A stretch of DNA of 64,000 bases. Origin: Caldicellulosiruptor owensensis OL (lineage in GTDB: Bacteria; Bacillota; Thermoanaerobacteria; Caldicellulosiruptorales; Caldicellulosiruptoraceae). A program made the translations under genes and the position numbers. The DNA lies in the NCBI RefSeq assembly GCF_000166335.1, contig NC_014657.1:1594501-1658500 (forward strand), in the 5' to 3' direction. Under the pieces are notes generated by a model. That model searched no databases. It was given only the letters and a program-made list of their open reading frames with translations, and was not told the DNA's origin. Every line of letters starts with the position of its first letter. Within the stretch, counting starts at the first letter, position 1. Shown here in pieces: positions 16,581 to 26,067 of the stretch.

Positions 16581-17675
16581 TTAAAATGTAATGTTACCCT
16601 TTGTATACTCTAAATACTGATTTACAAGCATAGCCATTTTGAAGATAATAGCATCTTCGAACTTTCTGAGGTCAAGGCCAATCATTCTCTCTATCTTGTC
16701 AAGTCTGTAAACCAGGGTGTTTCTGTGAATATAAAGCTGTCTTGCTGTCTCTGAGACGTTCAAATTGCATTCAAAGAACATCTCAACAGTCTGTATAAGC
16801 TCTGGGTCAAAATCAGAAAGTTTTACATCCTTGAAGACCTCTTCCAAGAACATCTCACAAAGTTTTGTTGGCATCTGATATATAAGTCTTCCAAGGCCAA
16901 GCTTGTGATAGCTCACAATATACTTGTCCTTCTCAAAGATGTAGCCTATTTTGAGCGCTGCTTCTGCCTCCTTATAAGACATCGAAAGTTCTTTTATGTC
17001 ATCAACAACAGAGCCAATTCCAATATATGCTTTGAGCAAGAGTTCTGAGTTGAGTGTGTCAAGTATAATCCTTGCAACCTTGTATGCATCCTCATCATTT
17101 GACCCCGGTTTTAGCTCTTTTATGAAAACCAGAATATTGTTGTCAAGCTGGATAATAAAATCTTTTGTGCTCTTTGGGAATATGCTTGTCAAAATCTCAC
17201 CGATATTCACATCTTTAATCTCTTTTGCATTTGGAATATAGATAGCAAACACAACCCTTGTTGCACCTGTTGCGATGTGAAGTTCTCTTGCCTTTGTGTA
17301 GATTTCCCCCGGCAGAATGTTGTCATACAAAAGATTTTTTATAAACAGTTTTTTATCATACGCAGAAGCCGGCTCTTTTGCCTTCATCACAACAAGGTTT
17401 AACATATCCAAAAGCTTTTCAGCATGAGGTTCTGTGTTGTTTATATAAAGAACATAAGTGTCTGTCTGGCTTCTGTAAACTTTGTATGTGCGGCCTTCAA
17501 ATATCTCAAGATCTGTATCAGTTTTTATCATGTCAATTGCAACCGTGTTTATCCTGTTTTGAGAAAGAGGATTTGAGCTGTAGATAACTCTACCATCAGC
17601 TTCAATATATCCAAATTCATCGTCGATGATGTCTTTTGCCTGCTCTAAAACATCAATAACCTTTTGTGTCATCAT
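16581..17675 (-). CDS. PucR/CdaR-type transcriptional regulator
   Basis: A 364-residue protein with a C-terminal PucR-type helix-turn-helix (about 300-360; NVSETARQLYIHRNTLVYRL), a GGDEF-like/CdaR middle region (about 130-280) and an N-terminal part beginning MMTQKVIDVLEQAKD that may sense a ligand. Such regulators control sugar-acid or purine genes in other bacteria, but no target is suggested here. It sits upstream of ftsE with a 23-base gap. The signal it answers to is unknown. The start may be either of two adjacent ATG codons, at 17675 or 17672. Confidence 0.8.
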   Translation of the reverse strand: MMTQKVIDVLEQAKDIIDDEFGYIEADGRVIYSSNPLSQNRINTVAIDMIKTDTDLEIFEGRTYKVYRSQTDTYVLYINNTEPHAEKLLDMLNLVVMKAKEPASAYDKKLFIKNLLYDNILPGEIYTKARELHIATGATRVVFAIYIPNAKEIKDVNIGEILTSIFPKSTKDFIIQLDNNILVFIKELKPGSNDEDAYKVARIILDTLNSELLLKAYIGIGSVVDDIKELSMSYKEAEAALKIGYIFEKDKYIVSYHKLGLGRLIYQMPTKLCEMFLEEVFKDVKLSDFDPELIQTVEMFFECNLNVSETARQLYIHRNTLVYRLDKIERMIGLDLRKFEDAIIFKMAMLVNQYLEYTKGNITF

Positions 17676-17760
17676 ACCTCAATACCTCACCCTTTTTCAT
17701 AGTTTTTTATATAAATCTATTATACTTTTTTTCTTTGCAGTTGTAAAAGGTTTTTGAAAA

Positions 17761-17800
17761 CAAAAAGCCCCTGCCATAGTTTTACCACATGGCAAGGGCT
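17761..17800 (-). terminator. Terminator after the sugar ABC ATPase gene
   Basis: AGCCCCTGCCAT (17766-17777) and ATGGCAAGGGCT (17789-17800) form a 12-bp stem with one mismatch, followed on the minus strand by TTTTTG. Confidence 0.85.
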
Positions 17801-17814
17801 TATTCCTCTTTTGC

Positions 17815-18927
17815 TTAGTGAACAATAGCTTTCTCTGTTTCTTTGTCGAACAGGTGAATTCTGTTGACATCAAACGCAAGTTTGATCTTGTCGCCAGCTT
17901 TTGCTTTTGATCTTGGATCAACTCTTGCAATAAGGTTAAGACCATCAACAACTACATACAGAAGTGTTTCTGAACCAAGCATTTCAACAACATCAACATT
18001 TGCATCGACAACAGCTTCCTGAGCTGTTTGCAAGAATATTTCTTCATCGTGTAAATCTTCTGGTCTTATACCCATTATAACTTCTTTTCCAACATAACCG
18101 AGCTCTTCTACTTTCTTTGCTTTTCCTTCTGGAAGTTTTATTGCGTTGTTTCCAAATACAACATAGATGTTCTTATCTTTCTGCTCTATCCTTGATTCAA
18201 TAAAGTTCATCTGTGGCGAACCAATGAAACCCGCAACAAACAGGTTCGCAGGTTGTTCATAAAGAACCTGTGGTGTATCTACTTGCTGGATAAATCCGTC
18301 TTTCATAACAACAATTCTTGTACCCATTGTCATAGCTTCTGTCTGGTCGTGTGTAACGTAGATGAATGTTGTTCCAAGTCTCTTATGAAGTTTAGATAGC
18401 TCTGTTCTCATCTGGACTCTGAGCTTTGCGTCCAAGTTTGAAAGAGGCTCATCCATGAGGAATACCTTTGGTTCTCTGACAATAGCACGACCTAAAGCCA
18501 CTCTCTGTCTCTGACCACCGGACAGAGCTTTTGGTTTTCTGTCAAGCAGATGCTCAATTCCTAAAATCTTAGCTGCTTCATGTACACGTCTTTTTATTTC
18601 ATCTTTTGGAAACTTTCTGAGTTTGAGACCAAATGCCATGTTCTCAAAAACAGTCATATGAGGATACAAAGCATAGTTCTGGAAAACCATCGCAATATCT
18701 CTGTCCTTTGGCGGGACGTCGTTTACCAGCTTGTCCCCTATGTAGATTTCGCCTTCTGTTACCTCTTCAAGACCTGCTATCATTCTCAGTGTTGTTGTCT
18801 TACCACAACCAGATGGTCCTACCAAAACTATAAATTCCTTATCTTCGATATCCAAGTTAAAGTCAGAAACAGCTGTAACACCACCAGGATATCTCTTGTA
18901 AACACCTTTTAATCTTACACTTGCCAC
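17815..18927 (-). CDS. msmK: Multi-sugar ABC transporter ATPase (MsmK/UgpC type)
   Basis: A 370-residue ATPase: nucleotide-binding domain (about 1-240) with Walker [10 protein letters not shown], signature LSGGQRQR, Walker [14 protein letters not shown] and switch [10 protein letters not shown], then a C-terminal OB-like regulatory domain (MOI/TOBE, about 240-370). The start is a GTG at 18927 behind AGGAGGT. No permease or binding-protein gene is nearby, so it is an orphan ATPase. In Caldicellulosiruptor and other Firmicutes one such protein is shared by many carbohydrate importers, which is the likely role here. The terminator after it and the large gap before it suggest a single-gene transcript. 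Confidence 0.92.
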   Translation of the reverse strand: MASVRLKGVYKRYPGGVTAVSDFNLDIEDKEFIVLVGPSGCGKTTTLRMIAGLEEVTEGEIYIGDKLVNDVPPKDRDIAMVFQNYALYPHMTVFENMAFGLKLRKFPKDEIKRRVHEAAKILGIEHLLDRKPKALSGGQRQRVALGRAIVREPKVFLMDEPLSNLDAKLRVQMRTELSKLHKRLGTTFIYVTHDQTEAMTMGTRIVVMKDGFIQQVDTPQVLYEQPANLFVAGFIGSPQMNFIESRIEQKDKNIYVVFGNNAIKLPEGKAKKVEELGYVGKEVIMGIRPEDLHDEEIFLQTAQEAVVDANVDVVEMLGSETLLYVVVDGLNLIARVDPRSKAKAGDKIKLAFDVNRIHLFDKETEKAIVH

Positions 18928-19080
18928 TTTTCTTTTACCTCCTACACAGTATTGTATATAAACTTGTAAAAAATCTTCTTCTAATATAGACTATACAATT
19001 ATTTGCGATTAAAAACTATTGATTTTTTAAACAAACTTTTCAGAAACCTTTTAGATAACATGTCTAAACTATCTTACCAA

Positions 19081-19117
19081 AAACAAAGGCTGATAAGGAG
19101 TTGTACCTTATCAGCCA
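19081..19117 (-). terminator. Terminator after the YeaQ-like gene
   Basis: A perfect 11-bp stem, GGCTGATAAGG (19088-19098) with CCTTATCAGCC (19106-19116), followed by TTTGTTT on the minus strand. Confidence 0.85.
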
Positions 19118-19124
19118 AATCTTA

Positions 19125-19400
19125 CTACTGCTGTTGCTTTGTTACCTCTTCGGCGCCTTTTCTGAACAGTCCCAGCACAAATATAAATATTGCAGCACCG
19201 AGGATGGTTGGAATAATAGGAATACCAGCAACCACAGGACCAAGTTTCCTGAAAAACGGAATATATGCCCCAATCCACGACCCGACAAGTCCAGCAATCA
19301 TAGCTCCAATAAACCCGCCTGGCATCTTGTATTTGGTCAGTGCATCACCTATATACCCTGCAATTGCTGCAACAATCAGGGTCATGATAAAACCAAGCAT
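19125..19400 (-). CDS. GlsB/YeaQ/YmgE family membrane protein
   Basis: A 91-residue protein with three hydrophobic, glycine-rich segments (about 4-20, 28-48 and 58-80). The pattern GGFIGAMIAGLVGSWIGA matches the transglycosylase-associated (GlsB/YeaQ/YmgE) family of small stress-related membrane proteins; despite the name no enzyme activity is known. The C-terminus is charged (KGAEEVTKQQQ). The ATG has GGGGGTC upstream. It stands alone between two terminated units. Confidence 0.82.
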   Translation of the reverse strand: MLGFIMTLIVAAIAGYIGDALTKYKMPGGFIGAMIAGLVGSWIGAYIPFFRKLGPVVAGIPIIPTILGAAIFIFVLGLFRKGAEEVTKQQQ

Positions 19401-19460
19401 AAGCTTTGACCCCCTTTTTAATGGAGCGTCTACTCATTAGTATGATTACTTTTATCGAAT

Positions 19461-20096
19461 TTAATCACTTGATAATATTACCAACAATACCCCATCTTTT
19501 ACCTCAACAATTGCTTCATCTTCAATAATAACATTTGACACACCATAAGGGTTGCCAAACTCCATCACACCATCTTTTAAAGAATAATACAAACCTTTGG
19601 CACAAATACCACTCACAGTTTGTGTGTATGGAAGTAAAGAAAGCAAATGGCCTTTTTTCCCATGGATTTTTATTTTGTTTCTTGTCATCATGATTATGTT
19701 ATTTTCATCTACTATTGCGCCCTTTATATCGTGTTCAAGCAGATAATACAAAAGACTTATGTTGGCAAGAACATGGTCAAGTCTTTTACCAGTGCAAGAA
19801 AGCATTACTACCTCATCAAAGCCATTTTCAGCCAAATATTCAATAGCAATCTGTGTATCTGTTTTATCCTTTTCACATGGAAATTCCATTATTTGTATGC
19901 CGTTAATTTTGAAATATTCTAAAACCTCTTTGTCTACAGAGTCAAAGTCGCCTATTATCAAGTTTGGCATAAAACCATATTTGTATGCTATGTTTGCTCC
20001 ACCATCACAGCAAATTATAAAATCAGCATCTTTTATATGTTCATCATAAAATGACTTACTTGCAACCTTGCCGCTTGAGATTACAACACCTTTCAT
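19461..20096 (-). CDS. thiN: Thiamine pyrophosphokinase
   Basis: A 211-residue enzyme that transfers pyrophosphate from ATP to thiamine, giving thiamine diphosphate. Visible motifs are ICCDGGANIAYKYG, IGDFDSVDKE (metal binding) and EKDKTDTQIA followed by GKRLDHVLANI, all typical of TPK domains; the thiamin-binding domain fills the last 80 residues. It follows polC in the same direction with a 30-base gap and may be the last gene of that transcript. Bacillus places thiN elsewhere, near the ribosome-associated genes rsgA and rpe. Confidence 0.92.
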   Translation of the reverse strand: MKGVVISSGKVASKSFYDEHIKDADFIICCDGGANIAYKYGFMPNLIIGDFDSVDKEVLEYFKINGIQIMEFPCEKDKTDTQIAIEYLAENGFDEVVMLSCTGKRLDHVLANISLLYYLLEHDIKGAIVDENNIIMMTRNKIKIHGKKGHLLSLLPYTQTVSGICAKGLYYSLKDGVMEFGNPYGVSNVIIEDEAIVEVKDGVLLVILSSD

Positions 20097-20126
20097 GTCT
20101 TCTGTCCCTTTCCTGACAATAAATTT

Positions 20127-23100
20127 TTAGAAAAAGCTCAGCTGACTTGTTTGAGGCAAGTCTTTTAACACTTTATACTGAGTCAAAATCTCTATAACCT
20201 GCTTGTTTAGCTTTGCTCTTCTCTGAAGGTCATCCACAGACAAAAACCTTCCTTCTTTTCGCGCCTCCACAATGCTTTTTGCAGCTGCCACCCCAACATT
20301 TGGCAGAGCATTAAAGGGTATTAAAAGCCCTCCATCTTTTATGATGAACCTCTCTGCATCAGACTCGTTCAAATCAACAGGGTAAAACTTTAGACCTCGT
20401 GCTAACATCTCGTTTGCAATCTCAAGCACTGTCAGAAGGTTTTTGTCTTTCTGAGAAAGACTACTTATCCTGTTTTCCAAATCTCTTATCTTCTGCCTTA
20501 TAGCGTCTCTTCCATTGAGGATTGTTGCATAATCAAAGTCGTCTGCTCTGACTGTAAAATATGTTGCATAGAAAGCCTCCTTAAAATGTACCTTGAAATA
20601 AGCAATCCTGAAGGCCATCATTACATACGCTGCAGCATGTGCTTTGGGAAACATATATGTTATTTTTTTGCAGCTCTCTATATACCAGTCCGGAACATTG
20701 TGAGCTCTTAGAAGCTGCTCATCCTCCGGCTTTAATCCTTTACCTTTTCTAACATCTTCCATGATTCTGAAACTGTCTTTTGGTGGAACACCCTTTTGAA
20801 TTAAATATAACATAATATCGTCTCTTGTAGAAATTACCTCTTTAAGCGTTGCAATTCCATTTCTTACTAAATCCTGAGCATTATTTGTCCAAACATTTGT
20901 ACCGTGCGAAAGCCCCGAAATTCGCACAAGTTCAGCAAACGTCTTTGGCTTCGTCTCAATTAACATCTGTCTTACAAACCTTGTCCCAAACTCAGGTATA
21001 CCGAAAGTCCCTACTTCACAATCTATGTCCTCAGGAGAAATTCCAAGAGCTTCTGTGCTTGTAAAAATTGACATCGTATCTTTGTCATCAAGAGGAATTG
21101 AACGCGGGTCAACTCCTGTCAAGTCCTGAAGCATCCGTATAACAGTCGGATCGTCGTGTCCAAGAATATCAAGTTTCAAAAGCCTTCCTGAGATAGCATG
21201 GTAATCAAAGTGCGTTGTGATAACGCTTTTGTCCTCGCTATCTGCTGGATGCTGAATCGGTGTAAAATCAAATATCTCTTTGTCTCGTGGAACAATCATA
21301 AGCCCGCCGGGATGCTGGCCTGTTGTTCTTTTTACGCCTGTGCAACCCTGAGAAAGTCTCAAAATCTCTGCCGGATGAAGACTCAAACCTTTTTCTTCAG
21401 CATATTTTGTTACAAACCCGTGCGCAGTCTTTTCAGCAACTGTTGAGATTGTACCTGCTCTGAAAACATAGCCCTGTCCAAACAACTCCTCTGTAAACTT
21501 GTGTGCAATTGGCTGATAATCACCAGAAAAGTTAAGGTCAATATCTGGTTCTTTGTCCCCGTCAAATCCTAAGAAGGTCTCAAACGGTATATCATGCCCA
21601 TCTTTTTTAAGTTTTTTCCCACAGCGCGGACAGTTTTTGTCTTCTAAGTCATAACCACATCCAGCAGAACCATCTGTTATAAACTCAGAATACTTGCAGT
21701 TTGGACAAACATAATGTGGGGGCAACGGATTTACCTCTGTTATCCCACACATTGTTGCAACAAGAGAAGAACCAACAGACCCTCGCGAACCAACAAGATA
21801 ACCATCTGACAAAGATTTAGATACAAGTTTTTGGGCAATCAAATACATCACTGCAAAACCGTTCTTGATTATCGAATTCAGTTCCTTTTCAAGCCGTGCT
21901 CTTACAATTTCCGGAAGAGGGTCTCCATATATTTCGTGAGCTTTCTTCATTGTCATATTGTATATTTCTTCCTCAGCACCCTCAATCTTGGGTGGGAACG
22001 TCTCATCGGGTATTGGTTTTACATCTTCTATCATATCGGCAATCTTATTGGTATTTTCTACAACAACTTCATAACAAGCATCTGGTCCCAGATACTCAAA
22101 TTCTTTGAGCATCTCATCTGTTGTCCTGAAATAAAGCTGCGGGTCATTTTCAACATCATTGTACCCTTGGTTATGTTTTAAAATCTGGCGCAACACTCTC
22201 TGGTGTGGATGACAATAGTGCGCATCAGATGTTGCAACAACAAGCTTGCCAAGTTTTTTGCCAAGCTGGTAAATCTTTTTATTAATCTCTCTCAGGCTTT
22301 CTTCATCTTTTAAATATCCTTCTCTAATCAAAAAAGAATTATTCTCAACCGGCATTATCTCAAGGAAATCATAAAATGTTGCAATCTTTTCTATTTCTTC
22401 CTCACTTTTTCCTTCCAAAAATGCCCTGAAAATTTCTCCAGACTCACACGCACTTCCTATCAAAAGTCCATCTTTTAACTGTATCAAAAAACTTTTGGGT
22501 ATCCTTGGCCTTTTGTAGAAGTATTCTAAATGAGAATACGATACCAGTTTGTAGAGATTTTTTAACCCCTGCTGGTTCTTTACAAGTATAGTTGCATGAT
22601 AGCTGTGAGATTTGAGGTCTGCTTTTGCGTTTGACTCAATTGAATTAAGCTCTTTTAACCATTTGTACCCTCTTACTTTTAATCTTTCCATAAGAGAAGT
22701 GAAAATACCAGCTGTTGTTTCTGCGTCAGAATCAGCTCTGTGATGATGTCTCAGCTCTACATTTAAAAACTCTGCAACTTTGTTTAACTTATGAGAAGAT
22801 AGACCTGTCAAAAGCCTTCTTGAAAGTTCCAGCGTATCGATATATGTATAGTCGAATATAATTCCACATTCCTGATACGCCTTTTTCAAAAATCCAATGT
22901 CAAACTGAGCGTTGTGCGCAACAAGAACGCTGCCGCTTGCAAACTTTTCAAACTCTAAAATGGCATCTCTCAGCTTTGGGGCTTTATCAACCATATCTTG
23001 GTATATGCCTGTTAGCTCTGATATCCTGACAGGAATTTTGCCTTCGGGGTCAACAAATGTAGAAAATCTCTCTGTTATTTGACCATTTTCTATCTTCACA

Positions 23101-24335
23101 GCACCAATTTCTATTATTTTATTCTTTTGACTGTCAAACCCTGTTGTTTCAACGTCAACAACCACAAAGGTAGAGTCAAATCCTTGTCCTTCCTTGGGAT
23201 TGTAAACAACTGGCGCACCATCATCAATAAGATAGCACTCCATCCCATAGATGACTTTGATGTTATAGCTTTTGCTTGCTTCCTGTGCTTCCGGAAACGC
23301 CTGAACAACTCCATGGTCTGTTATTGCAACTGCTTTGTGCCCCAGTGAAGCTGCCAATTTTATAATCTCCTCTGCAGAGCACACAGCATCCATAGTAGAC
23401 ATTTTGGTATGAGCATGAAGTTCTACTCTCTTGTTATTGCTTGTATCAAGTCGCTGGGGTTTTTGACTTTTGTTTATGTTTTTAGCATTTATTACAACTG
23501 CTTTTTCAAAATCGTCAAATTCTACCCTGCCTTCAACCTTCACATAATCTCCAACAGAAATTGAAGTAGGAATTTTATCTTTCTTAGCAACAATTTTTAC
23601 AAAGGTTGAGTTCAAATAGTCTGTGATGTACAGCTTGTATATGAGCACATTCTGGTTTTTAGTCTCTTTTACTTCGAGATTAAAAATTTCCCCTTCAATC
23701 ACACAATCAGTGCCAACTTTGACAAGAGAAATGGGAGTTACTTCTTTCTTTTCATCTATCTTTTTGCCAAATATAATGTCAGAATCTTGTTCTACTTCTA
23801 TTTCTCTGCCTGCATTTTTCTCTGTTTCTTCCTTCTTTGCTTCACTAAATTTTAGATATTTTTCTATTTCACGGTCTGTATCAAACTGAATAAAAAAATC
23901 CTTAATCTTAAAATCTACACTACATATTATTCCAAATTCTTCAAACAGTATTTGCTTTACAAGCACATCTATTTTTCTTTCAAGAAGAATATCTCTTATA
24001 CCATTTGGAACCAAAAAATCTAAGCCACTTGAACTTTGTACAATCTCGCATTCTCTTAAAAAATGGGCAAGACCATTACATCTTTTTGAAATTTTATAAA
24101 GCAAAAACCATCTATATTTTTTCAAAAGTTCATCCAACGTCAGGTTTCTTGATTTGAAAAGTTTTATCTCAACATCCCTGCAACTTTCTAAAAGAGACTT
24201 GAATCTTTGCTCAATTCCAATAAGGTCAATATCTTTCAGATTATCAAGGCTCTCAACATAAACTCTCAGATTCATGCTTGATTTGTCAAACTCAATCTTG
24301 ACAGGTTTCACCGGTAAAAAAGCAACCTCACTCAT
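20127..24335 (-). CDS. polC: DNA polymerase III PolC, Gram-positive type
   Basis: A full-length 1402-residue replicative polymerase. In order: N-terminal domains (1-200), an OB fold (about 205-290), a split PHP domain beginning RVELHAHTKMS (about 305), an inserted 3'-5' exonuclease (about 390-560) with VDVETTGFD, LVAHNAQFD and RADSDAETT, the palm with GSRGSVGSS and DIDLNFSGD, a CPNC/CPRC zinc site between them (about 870-905), and helix-hairpin-helix elements near the C-terminus. All catalytic acids look intact. It overlaps the preceding glycosyltransferase by 4 bases (ATGA) and closes the ispG/rseP operon, a common arrangement in Firmicutes. Confidence 0.98.
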   Translation of the reverse strand: MSEVAFLPVKPVKIEFDKSSMNLRVYVESLDNLKDIDLIGIEQRFKSLLESCRDVEIKLFKSRNLTLDELLKKYRWFLLYKISKRCNGLAHFLRECEIVQSSSGLDFLVPNGIRDILLERKIDVLVKQILFEEFGIICSVDFKIKDFFIQFDTDREIEKYLKFSEAKKEETEKNAGREIEVEQDSDIIFGKKIDEKKEVTPISLVKVGTDCVIEGEIFNLEVKETKNQNVLIYKLYITDYLNSTFVKIVAKKDKIPTSISVGDYVKVEGRVEFDDFEKAVVINAKNINKSQKPQRLDTSNNKRVELHAHTKMSTMDAVCSAEEIIKLAASLGHKAVAITDHGVVQAFPEAQEASKSYNIKVIYGMECYLIDDGAPVVYNPKEGQGFDSTFVVVDVETTGFDSQKNKIIEIGAVKIENGQITERFSTFVDPEGKIPVRISELTGIYQDMVDKAPKLRDAILEFEKFASGSVLVAHNAQFDIGFLKKAYQECGIIFDYTYIDTLELSRRLLTGLSSHKLNKVAEFLNVELRHHHRADSDAETTAGIFTSLMERLKVRGYKWLKELNSIESNAKADLKSHSYHATILVKNQQGLKNLYKLVSYSHLEYFYKRPRIPKSFLIQLKDGLLIGSACESGEIFRAFLEGKSEEEIEKIATFYDFLEIMPVENNSFLIREGYLKDEESLREINKKIYQLGKKLGKLVVATSDAHYCHPHQRVLRQILKHNQGYNDVENDPQLYFRTTDEMLKEFEYLGPDACYEVVVENTNKIADMIEDVKPIPDETFPPKIEGAEEEIYNMTMKKAHEIYGDPLPEIVRARLEKELNSIIKNGFAVMYLIAQKLVSKSLSDGYLVGSRGSVGSSLVATMCGITEVNPLPPHYVCPNCKYSEFITDGSAGCGYDLEDKNCPRCGKKLKKDGHDIPFETFLGFDGDKEPDIDLNFSGDYQPIAHKFTEELFGQGYVFRAGTISTVAEKTAHGFVTKYAEEKGLSLHPAEILRLSQGCTGVKRTTGQHPGGLMIVPRDKEIFDFTPIQHPADSEDKSVITTHFDYHAISGRLLKLDILGHDDPTVIRMLQDLTGVDPRSIPLDDKDTMSIFTSTEALGISPEDIDCEVGTFGIPEFGTRFVRQMLIETKPKTFAELVRISGLSHGTNVWTNNAQDLVRNGIATLKEVISTRDDIMLYLIQKGVPPKDSFRIMEDVRKGKGLKPEDEQLLRAHNVPDWYIESCKKITYMFPKAHAAAYVMMAFRIAYFKVHFKEAFYATYFTVRADDFDYATILNGRDAIRQKIRDLENRISSLSQKDKNLLTVLEIANEMLARGLKFYPVDLNESDAERFIIKDGGLLIPFNALPNVGVAAAKSIVEARKEGRFLSVDDLQRRAKLNKQVIEILTQYKVLKDLPQTSQLSFF

Positions 24336-25000
24336 TGCCCATCCCTACTTTTTTTGAGATTAACATAACCTTTTATTATATCTGAATACATCTTCATCCT
24401 GTGCTGAGCACCTTTTATAAACCCAAGTTTTTCTTCCTTCATTACATGCGAAACCTTCGGCAATGGGACTGTCAATACTCTTAAGTTCAACTTTTTGGCA
24501 TACTCAGTTAAAATAATCTCTATTGCATATCCTAAATCTTTTATATCTTCGCGAGACTCTAAAATTTTTTCAAAAACCCATCTTTTTATCCCTCTCTGAC
24601 CTGATAAAAAAGGCGAAATTTTCTGAGCAAGGTCGGTAGAAAACCTGCCATCAGAAAAAATTCCAATTGTCATGTCAGCTCTGTCTTCAATCAAAGGTCT
24701 AATTAAATTTTCAACATCTTCAACCTTGAGATTTACAAGGTCCGCATCAAGCATCAATATTATATCTCCCTCTGTATTCTCCACACCATAAAAAATAGCA
24801 TAGCTCTTTCCCCTGTTTTTTTCAAGTCTTAATACACTCACACCATTTTTTGCTGATACTTCAGCTGTTTTGTCTTCCGAACCATCGTCAATTACAAAAA
24901 TTTCATCTACAAGTACACACTTTTTCACAACACTAAGTACATCACCTATTCTCTTTTCTTCGTTGTAAGCAGGAATAAGACAAACCACCTTCTTGCACAT
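24332..25000 (-). CDS. Family 2 glycosyltransferase (dolichol-phosphate-mannose synthase-like)
   Basis: A 222-residue GT2 enzyme with a single GT-A domain. VCLIPAYNEEKRIGDVL begins the fold, IDDGSEDKTAE binds the nucleotide sugar and LMLDADLVNL supplies the DxD metal site. No membrane segment is evident, so it should be cytosolic or peripheral. The family typically transfers a sugar from an NDP-sugar to a polyprenyl phosphate. Its place between ispG and polC, in an operon otherwise devoted to isoprenoid and lipid synthesis, is compatible with an isoprenyl-phosphate acceptor, but that is inference. It has a GAGGTG site 5 bases before the ATG. Confidence 0.82.
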   Translation of the reverse strand: MCKKVVCLIPAYNEEKRIGDVLSVVKKCVLVDEIFVIDDGSEDKTAEVSAKNGVSVLRLEKNRGKSYAIFYGVENTEGDIILMLDADLVNLKVEDVENLIRPLIEDRADMTIGIFSDGRFSTDLAQKISPFLSGQRGIKRWVFEKILESREDIKDLGYAIEIILTEYAKKLNLRVLTVPLPKVSHVMKEEKLGFIKGAQHRMKMYSDIIKGYVNLKKSRDGQ

Positions 25001-25020
25001 ATTTTCACCTCATCAAAAAA

Positions 25021-26067
25021 TTAAGAAAAAGAATAAATTTCCTTTACAAGCTCATCCACAATCTCATTCTCTCTCACTTTCCTTATAATCTTGCCTTTCT
25101 TAAACAAAAGTCCTTCACCAACTCCACATGCCACACCTACATCAGCTTCTTTTGCCTCACCAGGACCGTTTACCGCACAGCCCATTATCGCAACCGAAAT
25201 ATCCAAGTCCAAATTTTGTATTCTTTTTTCAACCTCATCTGCAATCTTTAAAAGATCAACATTACATCTTGCACAGGTGGGGCAGGATACTATCTTCACA
25301 CCTTTTCTTAGCTTTAAACTTTTTAGAATCTCCTTTGCCACAATAACCTCTTTCTCTGGCTCATCGGTAAGAGAAACCCTTATTGTATCACCAATTCCCC
25401 TCAATAGAAGATAACCAATTGCTATGCTCGACTTCACAGTACCTGCAATAAAAGTGCCTGCTTCAGTAAGACCAACATGAAGAGGATAGCTGAGCTTTTG
25501 AGATAGTATTTCATAACTCTTAATTGTAGTTAAAACATCCGAAGATTTGACAGACACAACAATATTGTCAAACTCAAACCTTTCAAGAAGTCTTACCTGA
25601 TAAATGGCAGCTTCAACTATCGCATCTGGAGACGGAGATTTATATTTCTGTAAAATATCTTTGGGTAGTGACCCAGAGTTTGCCCCAACTCTGATAGCAA
25701 TCCCGTATCTTTTAGCTTCTTTTGCTATCTTCTGGACTTTTTTTTCATCTCCAATGTTCCCAGGATTTATTCTAATCTTGTCAGCACCATTGTATATAGC
25801 TTCAAGCGCAAGCTTGTAGTCAAAATGAATGTCAGCAACAATAGGAATGTGAATTCTTGACTTTATTCTACTTATAGCCTTAGCACTATCTAAATCAGGA
25901 ACTGCAACCCTTACGATCTCACAGCCTAAACTCTCAAGCCTGAGTATCTGCTCAACTGTAGCTTCAACATCCTTTGTCTTTGTGTTTGTCATTGACTGAA
26001 TTTTAATATCTTCCCCGCCACCGATATATATATTTCCTATTCTAACTTTTTTTGTCAATAACTTCAC
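25021..26067 (-). CDS. ispG: 4-hydroxy-3-methylbut-2-enyl diphosphate synthase
   Basis: A 348-residue IspG (GcpE), the iron-sulfur enzyme of the penultimate MEP-pathway step. The TIM-barrel part begins VRIGNIYIGGGEDIKIQSMT, and the 4Fe-4S ligands are in CPTCARCN and the C of IMGCAVNGPGE. The GTG start overlaps the rseP stop (GTGA). Together with dxr two genes upstream it shows that isoprenoids are made by the MEP pathway. Length is normal for the bacterial short form. Confidence 0.97.
   Translation of the reverse strand: MKLLTKKVRIGNIYIGGGEDIKIQSMTNTKTKDVEATVEQILRLESLGCEIVRVAVPDLDSAKAISRIKSRIHIPIVADIHFDYKLALEAIYNGADKIRINPGNIGDEKKVQKIAKEAKRYGIAIRVGANSGSLPKDILQKYKSPSPDAIVEAAIYQVRLLERFEFDNIVVSVKSSDVLTTIKSYEILSQKLSYPLHVGLTEAGTFIAGTVKSSIAIGYLLLRGIGDTIRVSLTDEPEKEVIVAKEILKSLKLRKGVKIVSCPTCARCNVDLLKIADEVEKRIQNLDLDISVAIMGCAVNGPGEAKEADVGVACGVGEGLLFKKGKIIRKVRENEIVDELVKEIYSFS

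Noticed and set aside
17761..17951. 84-codon minus-strand frame over the end of the sugar ATPase gene
   Set aside because: It overlaps the ATPase C-terminus in another frame and runs through its terminator hairpin; no family pattern.
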